Source: an uncultured Sutterella sp.
GTDB taxonomy: Bacteria; Pseudomonadota; Gammaproteobacteria; Burkholderiales; Burkholderiaceae_F
DNA: 44,495 nt
Direction: 5' to 3'
NCBI GenBank assembly: GCA_900542195.1
Contig: UQNA01000019.1
Coordinates: 1-44,495, forward strand
Shown: positions 31,357 to 40,700 of the stretch, piece after piece
Layout of the letters: each line of letters starts with the position of its first letter
Numbering within the stretch: the stretch's first letter is position 1
Notes under the pieces: generated by a model
Database searches by the model: none
Told to the model about the DNA's origin: nothing
The model's input: the letters and a program-made list of their open reading frames with translations, nothing else
Program-made: the position numbers and the translations under genes

Positions 31357-32250
31357 TTAACGACGAACGTCCATGTCTCTTAGAGCCTTAATTCTATCTT
31401 GGATAGAAGGATGGCTTGCCAACAACTCACCGATGCTGCCGGCAATTCCGAATCCTTTAACGGCAGGAGGAAGTTCTTCAGTAGGAACGGAACCAAGTCT
31501 GGCCAATGCGTTGATCATTGGTGTTGTACTTCCCATGATCTTTGCAGCGCCTGCGTCTGCTCTGAACTCTCTATGACGAGAGAAGTAAGCAACAACAATA
31601 GCAGCCAAAATCCCCAGAACAATATCCAGCACGACGGATGTAACGTAATAACCGATTCCGGGTGCATCGCTTTCATTACGGAGGACTGCTCTATCGACGA
31701 AGTTGCCGATAATTCTGGAGAGAAATACCACGAATGTATTTGTGACGCCTTGAATAAGAGTCAAAGTAACCATATCACCGTTGGCAACGTGAGCAATTTC
31801 ATGAGCGAGCACTGCTTCTACTTCTTCTTTATTCATGCTGGAAAGAAGACCGGTAGAAACAGCAACCATGGCGTTGTTGCGGGACGCACCTGTCGCAAAA
31901 GCGTTAGCTTCGCCTTCATAGATACCGACTTCCGGCATACCAATTCCGGCCTTCTGCGCATGAGAGTGAACTGTTTCCAACAACCAAGCCTGAAGCTTGT
32001 TTGTCGGCTGAGTGATCATCTGAACGCCCATTGTGTGCTTCGCAATAGTTTTACTCATGAAAAGAGAGATGAGCGAACCGGTAAAGCCAACAACAGCTGC
32101 GAATACGAGTAAAGAACCCATGTTTTGGTTAGCGCCGGCAATATTGCCGAAGTTAATACCAAAAACTGCGGACACGATGTTCAATACGATGCTGAGCACA
32201 ATCAAGATTGCCAAGTTGGTCAGCAGAAAAAAGCCAATTCTTTTTAACAT
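31357..32250 (-). CDS. htpX: Membrane zinc metalloprotease HtpX
   Basis: 297 residues. Two N-terminal membrane helices (about 5-30 and 45-65), the M48 protease motif HEIAH (H150, E151, H154), GEANAFATG ahead of it, two more membrane segments and the glutamate ligand in SRHREFRADAGAAKIM. It degrades misfolded inner-membrane proteins together with FtsH. Single-gene unit with its own terminator. Confidence 0.96.
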   Translation of the reverse strand: MLKRIGFFLLTNLAILIVLSIVLNIVSAVFGINFGNIAGANQNMGSLLVFAAVVGFTGSLISLFMSKTIAKHTMGVQMITQPTNKLQAWLLETVHSHAQKAGIGMPEVGIYEGEANAFATGASRNNAMVAVSTGLLSSMNKEEVEAVLAHEIAHVANGDMVTLTLIQGVTNTFVVFLSRIIGNFVDRAVLRNESDAPGIGYYVTSVVLDIVLGILAAIVVAYFSRHREFRADAGAAKIMGSTTPMINALARLGSVPTEELPPAVKGFGIAGSIGELLASHPSIQDRIKALRDMDVRR

Positions 32251-32303
32251 ATTTATATTTGTGACTCGTAGGTTATGAGAAAGGTACAGCTAATTATCTA
32301 AGA

Positions 32304-32328
32304 AAGCGGGCACGCCGTGGAGCGCGCC
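32304..32328 (-). terminator. Possible weak terminator after lapB
   Basis: On the minus strand GGCGCGC pairs with GCGTGCC (one G-U), followed by CGCTTTCTT. The T run is interrupted. Confidence 0.4.
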
Positions 32329-32365
32329 TATGGTTAATTTGTATCAAAAGTTTCGATCCCATCCT

Positions 32366-33535
32366 TTAAATTCTTGACGGGTCTTCAGAGCGCACGGGCG
32401 CAAAGCTGTCCCAATTTCGACATCCAGGACACTGCCACTGAAAACTCTTAGTTACGAAACCACATTTATTACATTTATAGCGAACGGTTTTATCGATTTG
32501 ATTCTTTAAGAAGTCCGTCAGCTCTTTTAGCTCCTTATTGTCAGGATCTTGGGCCAAACGCAAGTCAGTTAATCTCTTAAATCCAATTAAAGACTTCTTC
32601 TGAGATAAGTAACGTCGAAGAATTTCCAGAGCTTTTTCGGGACCTTCGATTTTGCAGATCCAGTCGACGGCGGCGTCAACTGAATCAGAATTGATTCCTT
32701 TTTCTGCTACGGATTCCAGATAACGTACGGCATCTGCTTCTTTGCCTGCCTTTAGCAAAGTATCTGCGACGGAAGCCACAACCAAAGTTTCATATTCCGG
32801 AGAAATTTTGCCAACCTGTTTCCATACTTCAACGGCTTCTTCAAGCTTGCCTTGTTTCTGGAGCATAGTTCCCTGCATGATTAGAGCCCGCTTATTGTTC
32901 GGATCGGCGTGAATCGCTTGCTGCAAATAATGAGCAGCCTCATCAAACTTCTTGAAGAACAGGCATTGAAGAGTCAACTCACAGTAAAGGTGAGAAATTC
33001 TTGACGGATAGGTCTCCCCAGTAACCTTTTCGAGAATATGAGCTTCATCGATTGCTTTGAGCCACTCTTTTTCAGATTCGTAAATATTCACTAACTCTTT
33101 AATGGCTCGAACTTTGTAATCGCTTTCCAAGTCAGCGGTTTTTCTAAAGGAATCCTCAGCTCTATCCCAAAGGCCCGCCTTTAAATAATCCTGACCTAAG
33201 GCAAAGAGTGCACGAGCTCTTTCTTTTTTAGGTAAATCGGCTCGGTTGTAAAGATGATTATGGATTTTAACCGCGCGATCGTAATCTCCTCTTTTTCTGT
33301 AAAGAGTTCCCAAAGCAAAATGCAGTTCGACCGTATCGGGGTCAATTTTCGCCAGGTTAACTAAAGAATTCAAAGCCTGATCTTTTTTATTATCCAGCAG
33401 CAAATCCAGACCTTTATATAAAGTTTGGGTTTCATCTGCTACTGATTTTTTTTCTTTAATATCGAATGAGCGGGAGAACCAGCCTGCCCCAAAAAGTACA
33501 GGTACCAACAATAAGTACCAGAGTTCAAATTCCAT
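32366..33535 (-). CDS. lapB: Lipopolysaccharide assembly protein B
   Basis: 389 residues. One N-terminal membrane anchor (MEFELWYLLLVPVLFGAGWF), then tetratricopeptide repeats (about 35-335; LHFALGTLYRKRGDYDRAVK, ALFALGQDYLKAGLWDRAED) and a C-terminal rubredoxin-type metal site with C355, C358, C369 and C372 (YKCNKCG, QCPGCRNW). LapB (YciM) brings LpxC to the FtsH protease and so limits LPS synthesis. In E. coli it follows lapA and precedes pyrF; here neither is adjacent. The gene is monocistronic on the minus strand. Confidence 0.93.
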   Translation of the reverse strand: MEFELWYLLLVPVLFGAGWFSRSFDIKEKKSVADETQTLYKGLDLLLDNKKDQALNSLVNLAKIDPDTVELHFALGTLYRKRGDYDRAVKIHNHLYNRADLPKKERARALFALGQDYLKAGLWDRAEDSFRKTADLESDYKVRAIKELVNIYESEKEWLKAIDEAHILEKVTGETYPSRISHLYCELTLQCLFFKKFDEAAHYLQQAIHADPNNKRALIMQGTMLQKQGKLEEAVEVWKQVGKISPEYETLVVASVADTLLKAGKEADAVRYLESVAEKGINSDSVDAAVDWICKIEGPEKALEILRRYLSQKKSLIGFKRLTDLRLAQDPDNKELKELTDFLKNQIDKTVRYKCNKCGFVTKSFQWQCPGCRNWDSFAPVRSEDPSRI

Positions 33536-33653
33536 ATTCAGACCTAATTAATTCCAATAAGAAATAACCGCTAAGCGACCTTCCTTATTGCCTTCATCAT
33601 TATTTTCAAAGAGGCCGATTGCAGAAGCAATACTGCGCCCCTAGGCAATTAAA

Positions 33654-33722
33654 ACGTAATCTTGAATTTTAGTGAAGTTTGAGAAAAAACTCACCTTTTT
33701 TAGGCTACTAAGGACGTAATCT
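33654..33722. repeat. 9-bp direct repeat ACGTAATCT, copies 60 bases apart
   Basis: Copies at 33654-33662 and 33714-33722 flank a 51-base segment that contains a plus-strand terminator-like hairpin. Two activator sites or an old target duplication are both possible; chance is not excluded. Confidence 0.3.
33672..33701 (+). terminator. Orphan plus-strand terminator-like hairpin
   Basis: GTG-A-AGTTT pairs with AAACT-CAC (one bulge), followed by C and six T. No plus-strand gene lies upstream, only lapB on the opposite strand, so it may end an antisense or small RNA. Confidence 0.35.
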
Positions 33723-33786
33723 GTAAATGTTTCAAGAGGAGCCTGTTTAATTTTTCTGCCGAAAGACTTTTCGAGGCGAAAGATCC

Positions 33787-33814
33787 AAAAAGCCTTCCTA
33801 TACATCGGAAGGCT
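33787..33814 (-). terminator. Intrinsic terminator after the DUF362 gene
   Basis: AGCCTTCC (33791-33798) pairs with GGAAGGCT (33807-33814); on the minus strand a TTTT tail follows. Confidence 0.8.
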
Positions 33815-33834
33815 ATCTTTTCCATGCTCTCAAA

Positions 33835-34797
33835 TTAAGACTTGTCTATATCGATTAATTTGTACTGATCATGGCCAATTTTTCTTTCCTTCATTGCTGA
33901 CAACTGGCAAAGTCCTTTTCGTGATGTGATTCTTTCCATCAAATCTCTTTTTTGCTCCTCCGGAAGAGCCTTAATCAGATCAACGCTAGCTTGATCAATA
34001 GCCAGCAAATCAGTTGAAGCAAGAATACCAATATCAGGTGTAGTCGGTTCTGCCGCTGAAGTTCCTGAGCAGTCACAATCAACCGACATTTTTCTTAAGA
34101 CATTGATGTATACAATCCTCTTTCCAAAGTGATCCGTAATTGCCTTTGCTCCGTCAGCCATACGCTCCATCAGCTCCTCTCCCCGGATCCATTGTCCATT
34201 GTGATCGAGAAGACCATGCAGCTGCGCCTTTCCGCCTTCCGGACCGCTAGAACCACATCCAATAGCGATGTTCTTCATTGAACCGCCGAAACCGCCCAAG
34301 GTATGACCTTTGAAGTGAGTGAGGACTAACATAGAATCGTAATTAAGGAGGTTTTTGCCAACTCTGAAGCTCTTGACATACTTTGCACCATTTGACGGCA
34401 ATTCGGCGTAGCCGTCTTCGTCCATGATATCTACCCGGCTAAAGTTCCAGCCGTTAGTTTTAAGAGTTTCACGATGGCCTTTCGTAGTTTGTCGAGAACC
34501 TCCGTAAAGGACATTGCATTCCACAATTGTGCTATTGGGAATTTGTTCCTGGAGCTTTTGTACCCAAGAAGGAGGAATGATATTGGGGCCGTGCGGCTCG
34601 CCGGTGTGAAGCTTGATCGCTATCTTTCCATTCAAATTTCCGCCAACCAACTTAAACATTTTGATTAAAGATTGAGGCGAAATATCTTTGGAGAAAAACA
34701 CCTCTGCAGTTTCATTTTGCTGAGCAAGTGCTGAACAAACTGGAGAAGATCCTATTAATGCTGCGGTAGTCTCTAAAAATTGGCGACGATTGATCAT
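33835..34797 (-). CDS. Tat-exported DUF362-domain protein
   Basis: 320 residues. A near-consensus twin-arginine signal (NRRQFLE, then a hydrophobic stretch and SALAQQ) sends it to the periplasm. The DUF362 core runs from about 55 to 300, with IAIKLHTGEPHGPNIIPPSW, VLTHFKGHTLGGFGGSMKNI and IGCGSSGPEGGKAQLHG, and two close cysteines at CDCSG. DUF362 proteins often carry a 4Fe-4S ferredoxin domain; none is present here. The Tat signal suggests a cofactor or folding before export. Function unknown; single-gene unit. Confidence 0.82.
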   Translation of the reverse strand: MINRRQFLETTAALIGSSPVCSALAQQNETAEVFFSKDISPQSLIKMFKLVGGNLNGKIAIKLHTGEPHGPNIIPPSWVQKLQEQIPNSTIVECNVLYGGSRQTTKGHRETLKTNGWNFSRVDIMDEDGYAELPSNGAKYVKSFRVGKNLLNYDSMLVLTHFKGHTLGGFGGSMKNIAIGCGSSGPEGGKAQLHGLLDHNGQWIRGEELMERMADGAKAITDHFGKRIVYINVLRKMSVDCDCSGTSAAEPTTPDIGILASTDLLAIDQASVDLIKALPEEQKRDLMERITSRKGLCQLSAMKERKIGHDQYKLIDIDKS

Positions 34798-34944
34798 TTT
34801 AGATTCCTCTTTGATTTCAAATGATTTTACCTTGAAGACAGAGACCTAAAACCTCTTCGCTGGTGATGAGAGCTGTTTCCTGGTTTGAGTTTGCTCGTCT
34901 AATAAAGACATTAGAATCTCAAGAAGATCATTAGGAGGTTCTCA

Positions 34945-35655
34945 ATGGACACCAAAATAATTTCTTCTTCACTCCTCGCCGTCGGCATTATTGCCGGAGC
35001 CTTTACTCTGGGCAGCCAACTAGAGCAAGGAATCAGAGGATTTAAAGACGCTGACAGAGTTGTTACAGTCAAAGGCCTTTCAGAGAAAGAAGTTAAGGCC
35101 AATCATGTTATTTGGCCGGTAAGCTTCCGTGAAATGGGAAATGATTTATCTCAAGTTTATGACCAGTTGGAAGTCAAGCAGAACATGGTCTTGAAATATC
35201 TCAAAGACGGTGGTCTTACAGATGAGGAAATCACTATTGCCGCGCCGAAACTGCGCGACAATTTGGCTGACAACTACGGCTCTCAGCGTCCACCGTTCCG
35301 TTACATGATTACTCAGGTGCTTACTATTTCATCAGACAAGGTTGATGTGGTCCGTAAACTGGACGAAGCGCAAAGAGATTTGTTAAAGGCCGGCGTAGGC
35401 TTGACTAATGACTACTCTTACATGACTAAATATTCATACACCGGGCTAAATGAAATTAAACCGGGAATGATCGAAGCCGCCACAAAGAATGCTAAAGAAG
35501 CCGCACAGAAATTTGCTATGGATTCCGGATCGACCTTAGGAAAAATTCGAAGAGCCAACCAAGGCATATTCTCTATCACCGACAGAGACGAGAACACTCC
35601 TTTTATCAAGAATGTGAGAGTGGTAACGACTGTCGAGTACTTCCTGAAGGATTAA
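34945..35655 (+). CDS. SIMPL-domain (DUF541) membrane-anchored periplasmic protein
   Basis: 236 residues. An uncleaved N-terminal helix (IISSSLLAVGIIAGAFTLGS) is followed by the SIMPL/DUF541 domain: DRVVTVKGLSEKEVKANHVI at the start and RVVTTVEYFLKD at the end are typical. E. coli YggE is a member, linked to oxidative-stress protection; other members form large oligomers. A strong AGGAGG seven bases before the ATG fixes the start. It is divergent from the DUF362 gene and converges on the sensor gene. Confidence 0.87.
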   Translation: MDTKIISSSLLAVGIIAGAFTLGSQLEQGIRGFKDADRVVTVKGLSEKEVKANHVIWPVSFREMGNDLSQVYDQLEVKQNMVLKYLKDGGLTDEEITIAAPKLRDNLADNYGSQRPPFRYMITQVLTISSDKVDVVRKLDEAQRDLLKAGVGLTNDYSYMTKYSYTGLNEIKPGMIEAATKNAKEAAQKFAMDSGSTLGKIRRANQGIFSITDRDENTPFIKNVRVVTTVEYFLKD

Positions 35656-35663
35656 CTGTCTGA

Positions 35664-35690
35664 GAAGGCTCTCAGAGCCTTCCCTTATTC
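35664..35690 (+). terminator. Terminator-like hairpin between the SIMPL and sensor genes
   Basis: GAAGGCT (35664-35670) pairs with AGCCTTC (35676-35682), followed on the plus strand by CCTTATTCTT. It overlaps the sensor stop region; the T run is weak. Confidence 0.5.
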
Positions 35691-37118
35691 TTCTCGCACG
35701 AGGACGTAGACCTTATCGACAACACCTGAATCTTTTATCGAATACATCCGGAGCTCATATTTTTCCCCGGTTGCCATGAAAGTCAATTGCGTTCTCAGCC
35801 GTTCGAGCCATTCGTTAGACGGAACATCCGAGGAAAAGCACTGATCGAGGCAGCACAAGAAATCCGAACCAGGTTGGGCCATCGGCATCAGTCTGCGAGA
35901 TATCTTATTTGCGAAGCGGATTTCTCCGTTTTTATCTACTAGGACTAAACCTGTTAAGAAGTCATCAAACACCTTATTCAAGATGACTCCTCTTTCAGAG
36001 AAATCTGAAATCCTTCTATGAAATTCTCTTTCCACGGCAAAGTTAATATCATTTGCCTCAGGTTTGTTTGGTCTTACCTGATTGCTTAGTTTATTTATGA
36101 GTTTCTGCAGGTGACCGAACTCTTCAGGAGATTCAATATAGTCCATTTTGCTCCATGGATATTTTGAATCGAAGACACTATTCATCAATTTCTTGAATTT
36201 AGAGACCAAGACCTGATTTACCGTGCTTCCCACAATCAAAGTCAGCAAGCATACGAGCAAGAAGAAGAGAATATTGGTCCAGACCAATACACCATGTTCG
36301 GTTTCTTTATCAGGGACTTTTCTAAAGATGCCGACAGCCCAATTTTGATCCGGCAATGGCAAAAGGTAGCCGGACAAATCCGCTGCATTTCCTCTTTCAA
36401 TGGTTACCCACTCTCCACCTGTTTTCAACACTCTTGAAATTTCCTGAGGCTTCAAATATGGAGTTAAAGTGGCAACAAGATCAGTGGTGAATACCGGCAC
36501 GCCTTTGCTGTCAAAAACCCAAATACTGAATTCTCCCGGTGCAATTCGGCTTGTGGCATTATCAACCAATCGATTTAAGTTCAAAGCACAGACTGCATAA
36601 CCAACGAGTTTCCCTTTTTTATTTCTTGCAGGAATGATGACGTTAACGATTGGAACGTCTGCCGCACCTACGGCCTTGACTACGTCGGAGACTACGGGAG
36701 TGTTAAAAGATTGAATCTTTTTCCAGTGATCTCTAGTCGTGTGATCAACACCAATATTGGAGAGTCCTTCTTTGTTGATCTTTGGGTAGAAGGCAATTGA
36801 ACGGCCTTTTGTGTTGTCGTAATGAATATTGAGGATATAAGGAACTTTAACAACCAAGTCCTTTAAATAGCTGTTCAACAACTCCGGATCTTTAGCACCG
36901 TCTGCAGCAAGCTTATTAGCAGCGGACTCTACGACGGTCCTAGCAATTTCTAGTCGTGATTGAATCTCTCGCCCGACAAGTTCTGCAGAAAGCTTGCTTA
37001 CCAGCTCTCTGTTTTCCAAAGTTTCCTTTGCAAAGAAAAACTGCTGAATTCCGAGAGCCAATAATGGAACCGAAACACATGCAAAAAAGATGGCATATAG
37101 GTACTGTCGGAAACTCAT
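35685..37118 (-). CDS. Membrane sensor with dCache-type input and PAS-like domain, no output domain
   Basis: 477 residues. Membrane helix 1 (about 7-29), a periplasmic domain of about 240 residues with the dCache pattern (YILNIHYDNTKGRSIAFYPK, then VDHTTRDHWKKI and IVNVIIPARNKKGKLVGYAV), membrane helix 2 (about 277-300), a short linker and a PAS-like domain from about 385 (FDDFLTGLVLVDKNGEIRFA). The protein then ends with no histidine kinase, GGDEF, EAL, MCP or DNA-binding domain. The tail ends naturally (VYVLVREE) and the gene is followed by a terminator-like hairpin. It may signal through a partner, or be a truncated receptor. Confidence 0.78.
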   Translation of the reverse strand: MSFRQYLYAIFFACVSVPLLALGIQQFFFAKETLENRELVSKLSAELVGREIQSRLEIARTVVESAANKLAADGAKDPELLNSYLKDLVVKVPYILNIHYDNTKGRSIAFYPKINKEGLSNIGVDHTTRDHWKKIQSFNTPVVSDVVKAVGAADVPIVNVIIPARNKKGKLVGYAVCALNLNRLVDNATSRIAPGEFSIWVFDSKGVPVFTTDLVATLTPYLKPQEISRVLKTGGEWVTIERGNAADLSGYLLPLPDQNWAVGIFRKVPDKETEHGVLVWTNILFFLLVCLLTLIVGSTVNQVLVSKFKKLMNSVFDSKYPWSKMDYIESPEEFGHLQKLINKLSNQVRPNKPEANDINFAVEREFHRRISDFSERGVILNKVFDDFLTGLVLVDKNGEIRFANKISRRLMPMAQPGSDFLCCLDQCFSSDVPSNEWLERLRTQLTFMATGEKYELRMYSIKDSGVVDKVYVLVREE

Positions 37119-37654
37119 CGCAGTTACTAGGGACTAAGAAAATCAAGAGTTATAGGGGTTTACGAGATTATCCTATGAATTGTTCTAATTTTAAAGAGGA
37201 AACGTTAATTTTTAGAAAAAAATGAGCACATTGCCTGGAATAAATTGATAATTTCTCAAACGAGCAATCTCCAAATAACAATTCATAATTTCCAATCAAG
37301 CAGCCGGAACTTTGTACCCCTCGAAGCAAAGCTCGTCTTCATTCATGGAATTAAGGCAACACGACAGACGAGAAGCTCTTCATCGATTTCTATTTGACTT
37401 AGAGGGGTAATGGAATGTGTTTTGATCGAATGTTCATCTCAAAGATAACGAGCCTGAAATACAGACAGTTTTGTATTCCAAACAAATAGTGAAAATTGAA
37501 CGGGATTTTGGATTCTTTTCCACCGATTGCGTCAGGCATTGCTTTCCTCCTCTATTGCCGAATCAACCTGACATTCAAAAATGTTCATACAGCTTTACAG
37601 GAAATTTCATCTAACGGAACTCTTTGCCTGAGAGCTCGAGCTTATCAAGGTTGT
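37119..37654. other. Gene-poor AT-rich stretch
   Basis: No open frame with a convincing start, no RNA gene and no strong repeat is visible in about 540 bases between the sensor gene and the end of the autotransporter transcript. Short frames here have no ribosome binding site. Sensor promoter elements must lie near its right end but I cannot pick them with confidence. Confidence 0.6.
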
Positions 37655-37697
37655 AAAAAGCAGTGAAGCGTTAGTTCGAAGAACCGACACTAACGCT
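37655..37697 (-). terminator. Terminator after the autotransporter gene
   Basis: AGCGTTAG and CTAACGCT pair across a 15-base loop that itself can fold; on the minus strand a T5 run follows eight bases after the stem. Confidence 0.6.
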
Positions 37698-37714
37698 CCA
37701 ACAGCTCTAATTAT

Positions 37715-40700
37715 TTAAAAGGTACGGGTTAGCTTTAACGAGCCGAATACAGAAGTACCATGTGAAGGTTTTACCTCAGTAGCTAGAGAAGCCTTCACGC
37801 TAAACGGTCCGCTGCGGTATGAAGCCCCCACTGCAGTTGTCCAGCGGTTTTTGCTGTCCCAATCAACTGACTTAGAAAAAGAGCCTTGTAGTCCGTTCAA
37901 CGATCCGGACAAACGTCCGGCACGGTTAAGAAGTTCTCTTTCGTAGAAGGACTGTACGTAAACAGAACCTTGAGATTTCTCTTGTGTCAAGAAGTTATGC
38001 GACAGCTCAAAACCGCCCTTTAGAGCAAAGCTGTTAAAGTTTCCGTGTCTCCAGTTTAACTTTGCAGCCGCACTTCCTTTTTCGTTTCGGGAAGGCATAT
38101 AGATATGTTCCCACGCTGCGCCGACAATAGGCTTAAACGTTGAATTTTCGGTCAGCTGCAATGGCAAACCGACTTTAGAACTCAGATACAAAGAGTATTG
38201 GAGTCCGGTACTCTTGCAACTTTGCTGGAACGAACCGATGTTCAGATGTCTTTTTGTCTTTCCGTCCAGAAAGCCAACCATCAGAGACGTAGCGGTAGTA
38301 ACAGTTCCATCGGTGCTTACATGTCCGCCGCCCCATACGCCTTTACCTCTGAAGGTACCGGAAGACGGAGAGGAAGACAGAGAATAGTGAGCTGCGGCGA
38401 AATCTACTCCGTAACGCAGATTATCATTCTTTGTCTCCGCACCGAAGGCAAGACCCACTACACGGTTGGAGTAAGAATCATCTGAGTTTTTGCCGTAAGC
38501 ACGACCTCCGAAAGGCTGGGCCCATACGTCAGTACCGTGCTCAAAGTTTCTCGTCTTCCGGAGCTCCATCGCGTTATGAATCATGCGCTGGGCACCGAAA
38601 GAACCAAGAATGCTCTGAGAGTAAATCGGTCCGGAAAGCGAGCGGAGCCCTTCATCTACCTGTGAACCGTCTGAAGCGGAGAAGTCAAAACCGGCGTACA
38701 GATCTTTCACCTCCTGACTTTCAACAGTTGCTCTATTCTCAGAAAGGATCGTGCCGATTTGAGATTCTGCAGAACCGCGAGCATATTTTTCGTATGGAGA
38801 AGTCTTCAACACCAATGAAACACCTTGGGCAGAGGGCTCGGCCACAAAACTCAGAGTTGGAGAAGAGAAATCCGGACTAATTTCGCAAACAAGATTCTGC
38901 GCCGGAACTTCACTATCGCTGGTAGTCAGATTTTCTGTGGAAACAGGAGTCAATTCTTCATAGAAACCAGGATCAGGAAGTACTCTCAGTGTACCTCCCT
39001 TAATAACAGACCCTCCAGATACAGGCAGTTTAATCAATGAGCCATCATCGTTGACGCTCAACTGAAGGACTCCGGTATCCTCCTGAATATAATCACCCTG
39101 AATTTCCGGTATGCCGTTAAGACTGTCAGCCTTGAGAGTTCCTTTGTTCAAAAAGACTCCCAAGTCTTTTTTCTGATCATTCAAACTTAATGCCGCCACC
39201 TCTGAATCCTTAGGTGTAAGGATGTAATGAGCTCCTCCACTAAGCACGCCGTCTGTTTCGACAGTGACGTTCAGAACTTCGGCTTTTCCGGTGAAATTTA
39301 CCTGTCCGCCAACAATATTCATCTCGATGCTCTTGCTGCCGGATATGTCGTAAGCGTAGTCCACTAAGCCGTTTTTATTTTCGGAGCCGAAATTTAATGC
39401 CGTCCGATATTCCTCTTTCGCATCATCTGTGTCTGCCACGGTTGAAGTTTCAATCTCCAAATAGCGGTTCCAATCAGACTGAATTTTTCCTTCGATTTTT
39501 GCTCCGGGAAGAATATTGATTTCTTTTACGTGAGCATTATCGGAAATATAAATTGCATATCCATCCGCGGCTGCCTTCAAGTGTCCTCGAACATTGACTT
39601 CATTCATCAGTGCTCCATCAATAGCATCCGGCAGATCAGAACATTCGGTGCAGACATAGGAACCGCGGCTTTCACCTGCCAGCCCAAGCATGTTTTGACC
39701 AAAATCAAATCTTAGTGCGACTCCTTTCGGTCCTGTTGCTTCTACGTTTCCTTCAACATTTAAAACGTGTTCTTTACCGTAGGAAAATACAACCCCGTAT
39801 CCTTGCTCACCGTTTGCCGTTATGCGAGTTCCTTCAGGAATATCTATGATGTTGTTGGCGCCGTCGACTCGAATACCAATACCAAAAGTTCCGTCAGCTA
39901 GCAGGTCTGCCTTCTGAATTACGTGGTTATAACTCCCGTAGACGTGTAACCCGATTCCGTATAAGTTTTTGTTAGGAGCTCCGACGATGAAAGAAGTTCC
40001 GTCCTCATTTCTTGCATAAAACGGATTAGTGTTGACAACGGTATTAAGAGATGAAGCATTGTCTCCGGATTTATAGACGGAATAACCAAAGAAGTTTCTT
40101 CTATCTATCTTCAAACCCAAATCTTGCAATAGCGCAAGTTCTGCCTCCATGGGGATTCCCCAGTTCCGATAATTTTGGTGGCTTAGAAGACTATTCTGGA
40201 GTTCGACATGAGAAAACTCATAATCCCAATCGCTTTCTTCTCCGCCATTATTGGCCTGTACTTGGTTGCTGTCATCCGTGCCTTGTGTCTCGTCGGTTGA
40301 CTCTTTTCCGCCAATCTCTATGCTGTTTATCGGAAGGCCCGGAACAAATGTTTCCGGGTCATCGGGAAGAGCAATTTTAGTGTCTTTTCCCAGCACCTCT
40401 GTCACATGCTTTCCTACGTAATACAATCCCTTTCCGGCTGAGGCTTCCTCCGTTGCACCTTCTCCTGTGTATTGAACTCCAATCCAAAATGCGTCCTTGC
40501 GTTCCTCAACCGACGGCTCTTTCCCTAATTTAAATGTTTTGATTTCCATCCCCGGTGCTGCAGAAGTGCCAAAATAATCCCGCAGTCCCGAAGAATATAT
40601 AGAGAAATTTTCCTCGTTATTGAATCTGACTCCTTTTGTTGGCCCCTCCAATACTTGGATCACATCCGCATTCAATCCATAGGCGTGAAATAGCTCATGA

